In this document: positions 44,447 to 54,111 of the stretch, piece by piece
Numbering within the stretch: position 1 is the first letter of the stretch
Layout: the number at the start of each line of letters is the position of its first letter
Assembly (NCBI RefSeq): GCF_900110605.1
Contig: NZ_FOFI01000002.1
Coordinates: 372,001 to 436,000, forward strand
DNA from: Epilithonimonas lactis
GTDB lineage: Bacteria; Bacteroidota; Bacteroidia; Flavobacteriales; Weeksellaceae
Length of the DNA: 64,000 bases
Direction of reading: 5' to 3'
Notes under the pieces: generated by a model
Seen by the model: only the letters and a program-made list of their open reading frames with translations
Told to the model about the DNA's origin: nothing
Databases searched by the model: none
Position numbers and translations under genes: made by a program

Positions 44447-44902
44447 ATGATACATTCCCTAGCAGACGTGCAATCCTCCGATATTGGTGAAGGTACCTAC
44501 ATATGGCAATTTTGCGTCATTTTAAAAAATGCAAAAATCGGCAAAAATTGTAATATCAATTGTCAGGTCTTTATCGAAAACGATGTCTTGATAGGTGATA
44601 ATGTTACCATTAAACCTGGCGTTCAGGTTTGGGATGGAATCACATTGGAAGATTCTGTTTTTATCGGACCTAATGTCACCTTTACCAATGACCTTTTCCC
44701 GCGTTCAAAAAATACAGGTTACGAAATGAAAAAAACGCTAGTACAAAAAGGAGCATCCATTGGCGCGAACGCAACCATTTTGGGTGGTGTTACCATTGGC
44801 CAAAATGCACTAATTGGTGCAGGAAGTGTAGTCACCAAAGATGTTCCAGCGAATGAAATATGGGTAGGAAATCCTGCTAAATTTTTAAAAAATACAAAAT
44901 GA
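44447..44902 (+). CDS. dTDP-3-amino-3,6-dideoxyhexose N-acetyltransferase (left-handed beta-helix)
   Basis: A 151-residue hexapeptide-repeat protein of the FdtC/QdtC/WbpD type. Repeats such as '[17 protein letters not shown]', '[17 protein letters not shown]' and '[19 protein letters not shown]' build the helix. '[16 protein letters not shown]' is the acceptor-site loop. It would acetylate the 3-amino group made by the adjacent aminotransferase, whose start overlaps its stop by 4 bases. Confidence 0.88.
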   Translation: MIHSLADVQSSDIGEGTYIWQFCVILKNAKIGKNCNINCQVFIENDVLIGDNVTIKPGVQVWDGITLEDSVFIGPNVTFTNDLFPRSKNTGYEMKKTLVQKGASIGANATILGGVTIGQNALIGAGSVVTKDVPANEIWVGNPAKFLKNTK

Positions 44903-46011
44903 TAAAATTCCTAGACCTCCAGAAAATAAACCTTCAGTACCAAGCCGAAATCGAAGCTAGACTTTTAGAGACTTTCCGCAGCGGTTGGTATCTGCAGGGC
45001 AATGAAGTAAAAAACTTCGAAGCAAACTTAACAGCCTACATCGGTTCTCCCAATGCCATAGGTGTTGCGAATGGACTGGATGCGCTTCGACTTATCTTCA
45101 AAGCCTATATCGAACTTGGACAGTTGAAATTTGGAGATGAGGTCATCGTACCCGCCAATACTTACATTGCATCTGTCCTGGCAATCACAGACAATCGTTT
45201 GAAGCCTGTTTTCGCAGAACCGAATATTGATAATTTCAATTTGGACATTTCGGCAATCGAAGCTTTGATCACCCCAAAAACAAAAGCCATCATGGTCGTC
45301 CATCTCTATGGGCAGATCTCCTGGTCAGAAGAATTGGAAGCTTTGGCGAAAAAACATGACCTGAAGATCATCGAGGACAATGCACAAGCCATTGGTGCAG
45401 AATGGAATGGCACAAGATCCGGAAATCTGGGCGATGCTGCTGGTTTCAGCTTCTATCCTGGCAAGAATCTGGGCGCTTTGGGTGATGCTGGTGCTGTGAC
45501 CTGTAAAGATGACCTTATAGCAAAAACAATCCGAGCGATTGCCAATTACGGTTCCGAAGAAAAATATGTGAATAAATACCAAGGTCTTAATAGCAGACTG
45601 GACGAGATCCAGGCTTCCGTTTTGGATGTCAAACTCAAATATATCGACGCAGACAATGAAAAGAGAAGAAAGATAGCGGAGCAATATGTTGACGGAATCA
45701 AAACCAACAAGGTCATTTTGCCCATACTACCTGCGCATCCGAAAGAACACGTCTATCACCTCTTCGTGATCAGAACAGAAAAGAGAGAAAAGCTACAAAA
45801 ATATTTGACGGAAAATGGCATTCAGACATTGATCCACTACCCGATTCCACCGCACAAACAAAAGGCTTACAAGTACTACAACAACTTATCATTTCCGGTG
45901 ACTGAGAAGATCCATTCAGAAGTTTTGAGTTTACCAATAAGTCCGGTAATGACGCAGGATGAGGTGCAGAAGGTAATTGATGTTTTAAATAATTATGGAC
46001 TCAAGCCCTAA
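44899..46011 (+). CDS. Sugar 3-aminotransferase, DegT/DnrJ/EryC1 family (FdtB/QdtB type)
   Basis: A 370-residue PLP enzyme that aminates the 3-keto sugar using glutamate. The PLP lysine is in '[19 protein letters not shown]'; '[18 protein letters not shown]' and '[14 protein letters not shown]' are family hallmarks. Together with RfbA, RfbB, the ketoisomerase and the acetyltransferase it completes a pathway to dTDP-Fuc3NAc or dTDP-Qui3NAc. The next glycosyltransferase gene starts inside its last 17 bases. Confidence 0.93.
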   Translation: MIKFLDLQKINLQYQAEIEARLLETFRSGWYLQGNEVKNFEANLTAYIGSPNAIGVANGLDALRLIFKAYIELGQLKFGDEVIVPANTYIASVLAITDNRLKPVFAEPNIDNFNLDISAIEALITPKTKAIMVVHLYGQISWSEELEALAKKHDLKIIEDNAQAIGAEWNGTRSGNLGDAAGFSFYPGKNLGALGDAGAVTCKDDLIAKTIRAIANYGSEEKYVNKYQGLNSRLDEIQASVLDVKLKYIDADNEKRRKIAEQYVDGIKTNKVILPILPAHPKEHVYHLFVIRTEKREKLQKYLTENGIQTLIHYPIPPHKQKAYKYYNNLSFPVTEKIHSEVLSLPISPVMTQDEVQKVIDVLNNYGLKP

Positions 46012-46951
46012 AGTTACTAGTTTCGTCATCTGTTACAATCAGAAAGATACAATTCTGCAAACCTTGGAATCGGTCTGCAGCCAAATTGTAAATTTTGATC
46101 ACGAGGTCATTATTGGAGATGACTGTTCTAATGATGGAACGAGAGCTATTTGCGAAGCTTTCATCAAAAAAAATCCTGATAAAAACATAAGGATCTTCCC
46201 AGAGCAGCCAAATTTGGGAATGATCGCCAATTACAAGCGACTCATCTCTGCTGCAAAAGGACAATATATTGCCGGATGCGCTGGTGACGACTATTGGTGT
46301 GATGATCACAAAATCCAAAAAGAGGTCGATTTTTTGGACAGCAACCCCGATCATGGGATGGTACACACCAACTATAAAATCCTGAGAACCAATACAGGCA
46401 GTCTTCAGGACCACGTGGCTGATTATCCTTCGGGGCATATTTTGGATGAGCTGTTTCAAGGAAACTTCATCATTCCTGTGACGGCTGTTTACAAGAAAAA
46501 GTTGGTTGATGATTTTATAGCTGAAGGCATTTTGGACAGGGGATTTTTGATGGAGGATTATCCGCTTTGGTTCTACATTGCAGAAAGGGAAAAGATCAAA
46601 CACCTGAAAGACATCACGGCCGTCTATCGCAAGAATGTTGAAAGTCTCTCGTACTCTCAAAATCCTGAGAAAATGATAGCATTCCGACTGTCAATCATTG
46701 ATATTCAAATCTTTTATGCGGAACGAAATCAAGTTTTCCACACCATCAGAGCTAGAGTTTTAAAAGAATTAAGATTCTCATTGACAGAATCTTTCAAACA
46801 TGACCTAAAACCGTTGGTCGCAGCCATTTATCAAAAAATAAAGGCGATTGGGGCACCTTCCAAAAAGGATCATTTGTTGTATAAAAGCGTTGATAGTGTA
46901 GTTCTTAGATTTGTTTCATTGTTGATTTTGAAGATCAGATCATTATTTTAG
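45995..46951 (+). CDS. Glycosyltransferase family 2
   Basis: A 318-residue GT2 enzyme. N-terminal '[19 protein letters not shown]', '[14 protein letters not shown]', then '[21 protein letters not shown]', where the aspartates bind the metal-nucleotide. '[20 protein letters not shown]' is the acceptor-side region typical of this clade. It overlaps the aminotransferase gene by 17 bases, so it is translationally coupled and may transfer the 3-acetamido sugar (inference). Confidence 0.87.
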   Translation: MDSSPKVTSFVICYNQKDTILQTLESVCSQIVNFDHEVIIGDDCSNDGTRAICEAFIKKNPDKNIRIFPEQPNLGMIANYKRLISAAKGQYIAGCAGDDYWCDDHKIQKEVDFLDSNPDHGMVHTNYKILRTNTGSLQDHVADYPSGHILDELFQGNFIIPVTAVYKKKLVDDFIAEGILDRGFLMEDYPLWFYIAEREKIKHLKDITAVYRKNVESLSYSQNPEKMIAFRLSIIDIQIFYAERNQVFHTIRARVLKELRFSLTESFKHDLKPLVAAIYQKIKAIGAPSKKDHLLYKSVDSVVLRFVSLLILKIRSLF

Positions 46952-47039
46952 TACTCCTCAAAAAGTAATTGGAATAGAAAAATATCAATAGATAATACAA
47001 CAATTAAAGTTGTTGTCTATATTTTAAATTTACACAAAA

Positions 47040-47900
47040 ATGGAAAAACCTTTAGTCAGTATCGTAGTTGTATCGTACAATCACGGAAAATATATCAAGG
47101 AGAATCTTAATAGTGTGAGATCTCAAACCTATGATAATATTCAACTCATTGTTGCTGATGATGCGTCAAAAGATAATTCTGTTGAGATTTTTGAGCAATG
47201 GCTTTCCGAAAATAATTACACAGCAGAGAAAAATTACCATCAGGAAAATACCGGCTTAGCAACAACACTTAATGAATGTCTGGAATTAGCTAAAGGAAAA
47301 TATATAAAAATCATAGCCGCTGATGATCACCTTCATCCAGAATATATCGAAAAATGTGTTTCTAAATTAATAGAGGAACAGTCTCATGTGGTTTTTACTC
47401 AGGCCTATAGTATTGACGGTAATTCACATATTTTAAATGCTAACTTTTTTCCAATTCCTAATAATCCTACTGAAAAAATCGAGGAAAAGCTTTCTAAAGG
47501 AAATTTCATCTCCGGATCGACACTTTTTTACGATTTGGCAATTCTAAAAAGCATAGGAAACTACAAGAAAGATGTTCTTTTGGAAGATTATGATTTTATA
47601 CTAAGAGTAATTTCAAACGACTTCAGAATTTCTTATATTAATGAAAATCTGATCTATTACCGTCAGCATGAAACAAACATTTCGAAAACAAAATTGTTAG
47701 CCTTAGAAGCAGAAACTGAGATATTAAAATATAAATATTTTAAAGATCGTAAATTTGCGATTACTATTAACCTCTCAACCTCTCAAAAAATAGATCAATA
47801 TGGAAAAAAAATTGTTAAATTAATTTTTATAAAATATTTATTCTATCACTATCGATCAAAAAAAACACTCATAAAAATGATAAAATTGTTCCTTAACTAG
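47040..47900 (+). CDS. Glycosyltransferase family 2
   Basis: A 286-residue GT2 enzyme. 'VSIVVVSYNHGKYIKENLNSV', 'ADDASKDNSVEIFEQW', 'KIIAADDHLHPEYIEKC' and 'LLEDYDFILRVISN' are family hallmarks. The 3' part is very AT-rich (14 G+C in the 60 bases from 47761), unlike ugd or rmlA. This suggests a different origin from the core sugar genes. The 88-base spacer before it holds a weak ACAAC/GTTGT hairpin at about 47000. Confidence 0.87.
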   Translation: MEKPLVSIVVVSYNHGKYIKENLNSVRSQTYDNIQLIVADDASKDNSVEIFEQWLSENNYTAEKNYHQENTGLATTLNECLELAKGKYIKIIAADDHLHPEYIEKCVSKLIEEQSHVVFTQAYSIDGNSHILNANFFPIPNNPTEKIEEKLSKGNFISGSTLFYDLAILKSIGNYKKDVLLEDYDFILRVISNDFRISYINENLIYYRQHETNISKTKLLALEAETEILKYKYFKDRKFAITINLSTSQKIDQYGKKIVKLIFIKYLFYHYRSKKTLIKMIKLFLN

Positions 47901-47976
47901 TATCTATTATTTTATAAAACTTATTAAAAACCAGGTTCTAGAAAAAGAATAAAATTATAACTACAAAACTGCAATT

Positions 47977-48876
47977 ATGAATCAAAATAAACAAAACCCT
48001 ACAATAGCACTTAGCATCTTGGTCTCGTACGATTACGAGTTTTTGATGAAAGCTCTGCCATTAATATATCCATATGTTAGCTTTGTACTGATTGCTATTG
48101 ATAAAAATAGAAAAGCTTGGAAGGGTGATTCCTTTGAGATTCCGGACGACTTTTTTACATGGTTGAAAAACATTGACACCGACCGCAAAATAAACATTTT
48201 CGAATACGAAGTGGATTATACATTACCATCCATTGTGATAGAGACCTATTTGAGAAACGAAATGGGTAAAAGATGTCCTCCTTCTGACTGGTATATGCAA
48301 TTGGATACAGATGAATATATCATAAATCCTGAGAAGATTTTTCAAGAATTAGAAAAAATAAAGACCGACCCACAGCAACAAACTATGGTTTACACGAAAG
48401 TTCTGCCTATGTTTCAATCAGATGAAAATAATCATTTTGTAATTGATATTTTCGAAGAGTTTCCAATGTTGACCAATATACCAAAGTATGATCACGCAAG
48501 AATTTCTAACACAGCAGAAAAAAAAACCGCAGACCTGCTATTTCTTCACCAGTCTTGGGATAGGAAAGCAGAGGAAGTTATGATGAAAATTAAAAACTGG
48601 GGACATAATAATGATTTTGACACGATTTCTTTCTTCAATTTTTGGCAAAGCATCAATTATGACAATTATAAATATATTAAAAACCTCCATCCGTTTGCGC
48701 CATCAAAATGGCCAGCTCTGATTGCCATACCAAAAAATGAAAGTAATATTGTAAATCCATCAATGGCCAATTTTCTTCAGGAAAAAGTTGATGCTCAAAA
48801 AGCGCAATTAGAAGAAAGTAAAAAATTAAAATCGAAAATAAAAAGGTTTCTTACAAGATTATATCATTCTATTTAA
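47977..48876 (+). CDS. Putative glycosyltransferase (GT-A fold, divergent)
   Basis: A 299-residue protein with no clear N-terminal GT2 signature, but 'ALSILVSYDYEFLMKALPLI' at the start and 'WYMQLDTDEYIINPEK' (a D-T-D-E metal motif) in the middle are in the right places for a GT-A enzyme of the 'glycosyltransferase family 2-like' or core-2/DUF23 type. The C-terminus is Lys-rich and amphipathic. It lies 76 bases after one GT2 gene and 5 bases before another, so a role in the same glycan is likely. Confidence 0.7.
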   Translation: MNQNKQNPTIALSILVSYDYEFLMKALPLIYPYVSFVLIAIDKNRKAWKGDSFEIPDDFFTWLKNIDTDRKINIFEYEVDYTLPSIVIETYLRNEMGKRCPPSDWYMQLDTDEYIINPEKIFQELEKIKTDPQQQTMVYTKVLPMFQSDENNHFVIDIFEEFPMLTNIPKYDHARISNTAEKKTADLLFLHQSWDRKAEEVMMKIKNWGHNNDFDTISFFNFWQSINYDNYKYIKNLHPFAPSKWPALIAIPKNESNIVNPSMANFLQEKVDAQKAQLEESKKLKSKIKRFLTRLYHSI

Positions 48877-48881
48877 AATAC

Positions 48882-49823
48882 ATGATGCATAAAGAAAACC
48901 CTCCTCTTCTATCTGTATTTATGATCTCTTACAATCAGCAAGAGTATATAATAGAGGCATTAGAAAACGTCCTAAATCAAAAAACCAATTTTGATTTTAG
49001 AATTATTTTATCGGACGACTGCTCTACAGACAACACACAAACAGTTGTAGAAAAATTTTTGAATAATCATCCGAAAAAGCACCTTGTTACCTTTGTAAAA
49101 CAGAAGATCAATCTAGGCTGGATGCCTAATTTTATTTTCACATTACAAAAGTGCCAGGAATCTGGGTCAAAATATATTGCCATGTGTGAGGGTGACGATT
49201 TTTGGACCAATGAAAATAAGCTTCAGAAACAAATCGACTTATTAGAGGAGAATCCAGATGTAGTATTAGCTTGCCATCAGTACAAAGAATTATACAACGA
49301 CGGATCTACAAAAGATTTCCCCTACTTTAGAAAAGACTTTTTCAATGGCAATGAAACATTCAAATTTACACAGGTAGATTTTGAAGAATTCATGAAAATC
49401 CAGACGATGACCATTGTTTTCCGAAGCTCTGCTCTGGATTTAAGTCTACGTGAAAAGTACAATTATTATTGTGACACCCATGTGAAGCATCACATTCTGG
49501 ACAATGGTCTGGGGATTTACACAAAAGATTTTCATGCGGTCTACAGGATTCATGGTAAAAATGTGTTTGCATCGCTTAAAAGACGTGAGCAATCGGAATT
49601 TGCATATAATGTTTACAAAGACCTTATTGAAAATAATAAATCTGTACGATACAAAAATTCGCTAAACATCGTCATGAATGACCGTATTGCGAAAGAACTA
49701 ACCTCTAAAAAATATAACTTCCTAGATCCCTATTATCACAAATTACTTTTTCAGCAATTTGTTGACAATAAGTCTCTAAGACTGTACGCCAAGAACTTAT
49801 TGAAAAGTTTTAATGTAAGTTAA
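48882..49823 (+). CDS. Glycosyltransferase family 2
   Basis: A 313-residue GT2 enzyme. 'LSVFMISYNQQEYIIEALENV', 'ILSDDCSTDNTQTVVEKF' and 'AMCEGDDFWTNENKLQKQIDLL' are the family signature blocks. The E-G-D-D-F/Y-W motif is the same as in the GT2 genes at 45995, so the two are related. The sequence is AT-rich. It is 11 bases upstream of the StrF-like gene. Confidence 0.9.
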   Translation: MMHKENPPLLSVFMISYNQQEYIIEALENVLNQKTNFDFRIILSDDCSTDNTQTVVEKFLNNHPKKHLVTFVKQKINLGWMPNFIFTLQKCQESGSKYIAMCEGDDFWTNENKLQKQIDLLEENPDVVLACHQYKELYNDGSTKDFPYFRKDFFNGNETFKFTQVDFEEFMKIQTMTIVFRSSALDLSLREKYNYYCDTHVKHHILDNGLGIYTKDFHAVYRIHGKNVFASLKRREQSEFAYNVYKDLIENNKSVRYKNSLNIVMNDRIAKELTSKKYNFLDPYYHKLLFQQFVDNKSLRLYAKNLLKSFNVS

Positions 49824-49834
49824 ATTACCTCATC

Positions 49835-50668
49835 ATGATCTCAATTATCATCTCATCTTATCAAGAACATTATTTCCAACAGATTTCCGAAAATATATCT
49901 CAAACTATTGGAGATAACATCGTTTACGAGATCATCAAAATTTCTAATCCAGGAAAGATGAGCATATGTGCTGCCTACAATCTAGGCGCTAAACAGTCAA
50001 AATTTGGCCATCTCCTTTTTATTCATGAAGACATTCTCTTCTGCGAAAATAACTGGGGTCACAAGCTGATTAAAACATTAGAGTTACCCAACTGTGGTGT
50101 CGTTGGAGTAGCCGGTGGAGATTATTATTCATATGTTCCCGCCAGTTGGTGGAACAAAGGCCATAGCAAATTACATTTTATACAGGTTGATAACGAAAAC
50201 AAAGAATGGATCAACAACAACCTTTCCGGGAAAGAACATGAAAAAGTAAAACTACTAGATGGTGTATTCCTGGCATGTACAAGAAATGTGTATGATGATA
50301 TAAATTTTGATGAAAATATCACAGGATATCATGGATATGATTTGATATTTAGTTTAAAAGCTGCTAAGAAATACACGAACTACGTCACAGGTCAAATCCT
50401 AATAAAGCATTTTTCATCAGGAACTCTATCAAAACAATGGTTGGTCAACATCATTAAAGTTAGAGACATCATAGGAACATTCTCTGACCAGAAATTTGAT
50501 TCTCAACTAGAAACAGAAAATTTCTATCGCTTACTCATTTACTTAAAAAAATATGGATTCCGTAAAAGAGAATCATTAAAAATTGTTTTAAAATACTTAA
50601 ATCCATGGGTTTTAGGTTTTACAAATACAATGAAAATTGTTAATAGAACGAAATATCTCATAAAATGA
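49835..50668 (+). CDS. StrF-like glycosyltransferase domain protein
   Basis: A 277-residue protein of the Glyco_tranf_2_5/StrF type. 'ISIIISSYQEHYFQQISENI', 'MSICAAYNLGAKQSKFGHLLFIHEDILF' in pieces and 'GVVGVAGGDYYSYVPASWW' are typical; H-E-D is the metal motif. Donor unknown. It overlaps the GT11 gene by 4 bases (ATGA), so they are coupled. Confidence 0.83.
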   Translation: MISIIISSYQEHYFQQISENISQTIGDNIVYEIIKISNPGKMSICAAYNLGAKQSKFGHLLFIHEDILFCENNWGHKLIKTLELPNCGVVGVAGGDYYSYVPASWWNKGHSKLHFIQVDNENKEWINNNLSGKEHEKVKLLDGVFLACTRNVYDDINFDENITGYHGYDLIFSLKAAKKYTNYVTGQILIKHFSSGTLSKQWLVNIIKVRDIIGTFSDQKFDSQLETENFYRLLIYLKKYGFRKRESLKIVLKYLNPWVLGFTNTMKIVNRTKYLIK

Positions 50669-51498
50669 GACACTTTCTAAAGCGACTATTTTTCAACATA
50701 CTTCCCAACAGCACGGAAGTCATCATCACGCCTGGTGGTGCGAGATGGGGAAATCTGCTCTACTTTTTTTTGCGTGCCTACATCTTCGAGCAAAAAGGAA
50801 AAACATTGAGGCTTCTTTATACAGAACATATGGCCGACCTGCTTCTGTACTTTCCCGGTTTGAAGAGCTATGTCATTGAAGAAAAAGAGGTCAAATTCTA
50901 TCACAAAAAAGATAGCTCCAATCAATTTTATCAGGTTTTTGGAGAAGACTTTGTTGAGAATCAGCTCAATGAATTTATCCGGGAGCATCTTCTAAGCTCA
51001 CAATTTGTAAAGGCATTTTTAAATCAACTGCCAGAGCCAGATGCTGACGAACTAACCATCAATATCAGAAGAGGTGATTTTTATGAAAAGGGAAATTCCT
51101 CCATCTATGGCTACGATCAAATCGAATTTATAAAACATGTCTTCGATAATTATTTTAAGAATAAAAACTGGAAACAAATCAATATTCTGTCCGACGATAT
51201 GAATTGGTGTCAGGATAATTTCAAATTCTTAGATGAGCACACGCATCGCCTACATTACCCTGACCTTAAGCAAGATAAAGTGATATCAAGCTTTTTGTGG
51301 GTTGCCAAGTCAAAAAATTTGGTGCTATCCAACTCCACCTTTTCATTTTGGGCAGCATATATTTCCAATGATCTTTACCAATCTCAAGGCAACACAATTT
51401 GCCCTATTTTTGGTAGTCGAAGAATAGAGAATACAAATCTTTATCAATACAATCCAAAATGGGTAATGGTCAGAGATTTTAATTTTGATTTGAAATAA
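50665..51498 (+). CDS. GT11 family alpha-1,2-fucosyltransferase-like protein
   Basis: A 277-residue protein. The GT11 motif I (H-x-R-R-G-D) appears as 'INIRRGDFYEKG', with Asn instead of His. The later motifs 'INILSDDMNWCQDNF' and 'LVLSNSTFSFWAAYIS' fit the family. 'GARWGNLLYFFLRAYIF' at the N-terminus corresponds to the usual GQ-GNQLFQYA block but with changes. GT11 enzymes usually use GDP-fucose; no GDP-fucose genes are in the window, so the true donor is uncertain. Confidence 0.78.
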   Translation: MRHFLKRLFFNILPNSTEVIITPGGARWGNLLYFFLRAYIFEQKGKTLRLLYTEHMADLLLYFPGLKSYVIEEKEVKFYHKKDSSNQFYQVFGEDFVENQLNEFIREHLLSSQFVKAFLNQLPEPDADELTINIRRGDFYEKGNSSIYGYDQIEFIKHVFDNYFKNKNWKQINILSDDMNWCQDNFKFLDEHTHRLHYPDLKQDKVISSFLWVAKSKNLVLSNSTFSFWAAYISNDLYQSQGNTICPIFGSRRIENTNLYQYNPKWVMVRDFNFDLK

Positions 51499-51533
51499 CA
51501 GTACCCAAAAATTTTGATTCCAAATAGAAAAAA

Positions 51534-52316
51534 ATGATCCCAAAAAAAATACACTACTGCTGGTTCGGAGGCAATCCTAAACCAGAATCTTTTTACATCT
51601 GCCTAGATTCCTGGAAGAAAAACCTTCCGGATTATGAGATCATCGAATGGAACGAGTCCAACTTCGATATCAATTGTTGTGAGTATGTGAGGCTGGCGGC
51701 AGAAAAGAAAAAGTGGGCCTTTGTCTCAGATTATTCCAGAGCTTTAGCATTATTCGAGCACGGCGGGATCTACATGGACATCGATGTGGAAGTGAAATTT
51801 TCTTTGGACGAATTCCTGGTTCACAGGGCATTTTCCGGGTTCGAAATCAAAGGTTCGCCTTTCACAGCACTTTGGGCTACAGAAGCTGGACATCCTTGGC
51901 CAAAGAAAGTATTGGATTTCTATAATGAGAAAACAGATTTTGACCTTACGACCAATACGGTTTTCGTCTCAGACCTTTTGATCAACCGTTACAAAGCTGA
52001 CCCGACGAGAGATGAATATCAAGAACTTGAAGATGGCATCGCAATCTATCCTTCGACTTATTTTTGTCTGGATCTTCCAAAGAACTACGCGGCGCACCAT
52101 TTTGTAGGAACTTGGCATGAAAGGGACACACCAAATCCTTTCAAAGATTACGTGCACGCTTATCATCACTTGAAGAATATTTCAGACATCAAACAAGGGA
52201 AAAAGGAAATCCACAATGCGGTCAACAATATGAAGATCATCTCTGCCGATGAGATTTTAGATCAATTCCCGCTGAAAATGCTAGTAAAACATATTTTAAG
52301 ACGGATAAAACCTTAA
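51534..52316 (+). CDS. GT32-type glycosyltransferase (DxD sugar-binding)
   Basis: A 260-residue enzyme. 'IPKKIHYCWFGGNPKP' at the start, 'WAFVSDYSRALALFEHGGIYMDIDVEV' (in pieces, with the D-x-D motif) in the middle, and 'AAHHFVGTWHERD' near the end are hallmarks of the capsule-type GT32 family, which often transfers galactose, mannose or GalNAc. It lies 35 bases after the GT11 gene. G+C is again closer to the core sugar genes. Confidence 0.9.
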   Translation: MIPKKIHYCWFGGNPKPESFYICLDSWKKNLPDYEIIEWNESNFDINCCEYVRLAAEKKKWAFVSDYSRALALFEHGGIYMDIDVEVKFSLDEFLVHRAFSGFEIKGSPFTALWATEAGHPWPKKVLDFYNEKTDFDLTTNTVFVSDLLINRYKADPTRDEYQELEDGIAIYPSTYFCLDLPKNYAAHHFVGTWHERDTPNPFKDYVHAYHHLKNISDIKQGKKEIHNAVNNMKIISADEILDQFPLKMLVKHILRRIKP

Positions 52317-52345
52317 GATTTATTATTTTTACCAAAAACTAATTG

Positions 52346-53425
52346 ATGAGCCAAAGAATTGCCATTGTTTACGGGACCAGACCAGAATTCTTAAAAGTTT
52401 TTCCACTGATCGATCAGTTTCGTTTGCAGAATGAGGAAGTTCTCATCATCAATACGGGACAGCACGATGATCTCCTTACCAAAATGGAAGAGAGTTTCGA
52501 TGTGAAGCCAGATTTTCGGCTTTCTGTGCAGTCTCTGGATTTTACCAATTCTAATTTGGTTGCAAAACTGATCAACAGTTTGTCTGACCTCGTTCATCAA
52601 GAAAATATTACAAAAATCGTTGCTCAAGGTGATACATTTACGGTTTTGGCCTCATCAATAGTAGCTTTTATGGAAAGGAGAAAATTCTATCACATCGAAG
52701 CTGGCCTTAGAACTGCCGATATTAGAATGCCATTTCCAGAGGAATACAACAGAAGAGTCGTTTCTTTGGGCAGTGACGTCAATTTCGCACCGACAACTTT
52801 ATCTCAGAACAATCTTTTGAAAGAAGGAATTCCTCAAGAAAAAGTATTGCTCACAGGCAACACGATCGTAGACTTGATCCAATATATTCTTAATAAAGAG
52901 AATATTGAGATAGAATATCAAAACAAGGTCTTCATTACCGCTCACCGACGGGAAAATATAGGAAAACCATTGCAGGAAATCTCACAAGCCATCAAAGAAT
53001 TAGCGCTAGAAAATCCAGAGGTTATTTTCGAATGGGCTTTGCATCCAAACCCAAATACACGAAAAAACATCTTAGATGTCTTTGAAGACCAAAAGCCTGA
53101 CAATCTTATATTTACAGAACCACTTCCCTACTTGGAAACCATTAGAAAAATGGCTTCCGCAAAATTGATCATCTCAGATTCGGGAGGAATTCAGGAGGAA
53201 GCGCCAAGCCTCCGAAAAAGAGTCCTGATCCTGCGAGAAGAAACAGAAAGACCAGAAGTCTTGGATTGTAATTGTGGTGTTTTGGTTGGCAGCGATTTGC
53301 AAACCATCAAAACCGAATTCTACAAGATTTGGAATGACGAAAATGAATTCGTCTTTCAAACGGAGAAGAATCCATTTGGAGATGGCAAAGCTTCAGAGAA
53401 AATATTAAAAAAACTTTTACAATGA
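52346..53425 (+). CDS. wecB: UDP-N-acetylglucosamine 2-epimerase (non-hydrolysing)
   Basis: A 359-residue enzyme that interconverts UDP-GlcNAc and UDP-ManNAc. 'IAIVYGTRPEFLKVFPLI', 'IVAQGDTFTVLASSI', 'HIEAGLRTADIRMPFPEEYNRR' in pieces, 'VFITAHRRENIGKPL' and 'SDSGGIQEEAPSLRKRVLILREETERPE' in pieces are diagnostic. Start taken as ATG at 52346; the in-frame TTG just before it is less likely. With the dehydrogenase at 54112 it would give UDP-ManNAc uronate. The SDR gene starts within its stop (4-base overlap). Confidence 0.93.
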   Translation: MSQRIAIVYGTRPEFLKVFPLIDQFRLQNEEVLIINTGQHDDLLTKMEESFDVKPDFRLSVQSLDFTNSNLVAKLINSLSDLVHQENITKIVAQGDTFTVLASSIVAFMERRKFYHIEAGLRTADIRMPFPEEYNRRVVSLGSDVNFAPTTLSQNNLLKEGIPQEKVLLTGNTIVDLIQYILNKENIEIEYQNKVFITAHRRENIGKPLQEISQAIKELALENPEVIFEWALHPNPNTRKNILDVFEDQKPDNLIFTEPLPYLETIRKMASAKLIISDSGGIQEEAPSLRKRVLILREETERPEVLDCNCGVLVGSDLQTIKTEFYKIWNDENEFVFQTEKNPFGDGKASEKILKKLLQ

Positions 53426-54105
53426 TCGTAGGCAACGGACTTATCGGATCATTATTCGTCAATGATGATAGAGAGGATATCATCTTCTTTGCCTCTGGCG
53501 TCTCTAACTCACTGGAAGACAGACCAGAAGAATTTATCAGAGAAGAAAATCTGATCAGAAAAACCTTCGAAGAAAATAGAGATAAGATCTTTGTTTATTT
53601 TTCGACCTGCAGCATTTACGATTCCTCCAAAACAGGAAGCGATTATGTGCTTCATAAATTAAAAATGGAACAGCTCATTAAGTATTCTTGTGAGAGATAT
53701 TTGATTCTCCGGGTCAGCAATGCGGTTGGTAAAGGCGGAAATCCAAACCTTCTCATGAATTACCTCATCCGTTCTATCAGAAATAATGAAACGATAAATG
53801 TCCACACAAAAGCGACAAGAAATCTGATCGACGCAGATGATATTAAAAACATCACATTCAAACTACTGGATGAGCAGGCCCTCAACAAAATAGTCAATGT
53901 TGCTTATATTCAGAATTATGCAATTATTGAAATTCTGGAGGTGATCGAGCGTTTCTATGGGACCAAGCTAGACCTTAATCTAATAAAAAGTGGTTCCGGA
54001 TACGACATCAATGTGCCGGATGTGGAAGAATACTTTGTGAAAAACAACTTAACAAATAAGGATTCTTATCTTTGTAATATACTACAGAAATATTATTCTC
54101 TCTAA
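53422..54105 (+). CDS. Short SDR-family sugar-nucleotide reductase or epimerase
   Basis: A 227-residue Rossmann protein, shorter than the usual 280-330 residues of extended SDRs. Glycine motif 'VGNGLIGSLF' directly at the N-terminus; 'VYFSTCSIYD' (Ser-x-Tyr region) and 'YVLHKLKMEQ' (Y-x3-K) form the active site; 'ILRVSNAVGKGGNPNLL' follows. It is coupled to wecB by a 4-base overlap and is 6 bases from the dehydrogenase gene, so a role in ManNAc-derived sugar synthesis is likely, but the substrate is unknown. Confidence 0.78.
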   Translation: MIVGNGLIGSLFVNDDREDIIFFASGVSNSLEDRPEEFIREENLIRKTFEENRDKIFVYFSTCSIYDSSKTGSDYVLHKLKMEQLIKYSCERYLILRVSNAVGKGGNPNLLMNYLIRSIRNNETINVHTKATRNLIDADDIKNITFKLLDEQALNKIVNVAYIQNYAIIEILEVIERFYGTKLDLNLIKSGSGYDINVPDVEEYFVKNNLTNKDSYLCNILQKYYSL

Positions 54106-54111
54106 GAAAAT

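Noticed and set aside
46001-46660. A 219-codon open frame on the minus strand opposite a GT2 gene
   Set aside because: It lies wholly within a clear GT2 gene on the plus strand, has no recognisable motifs and no promoter, so it is a shadow frame.
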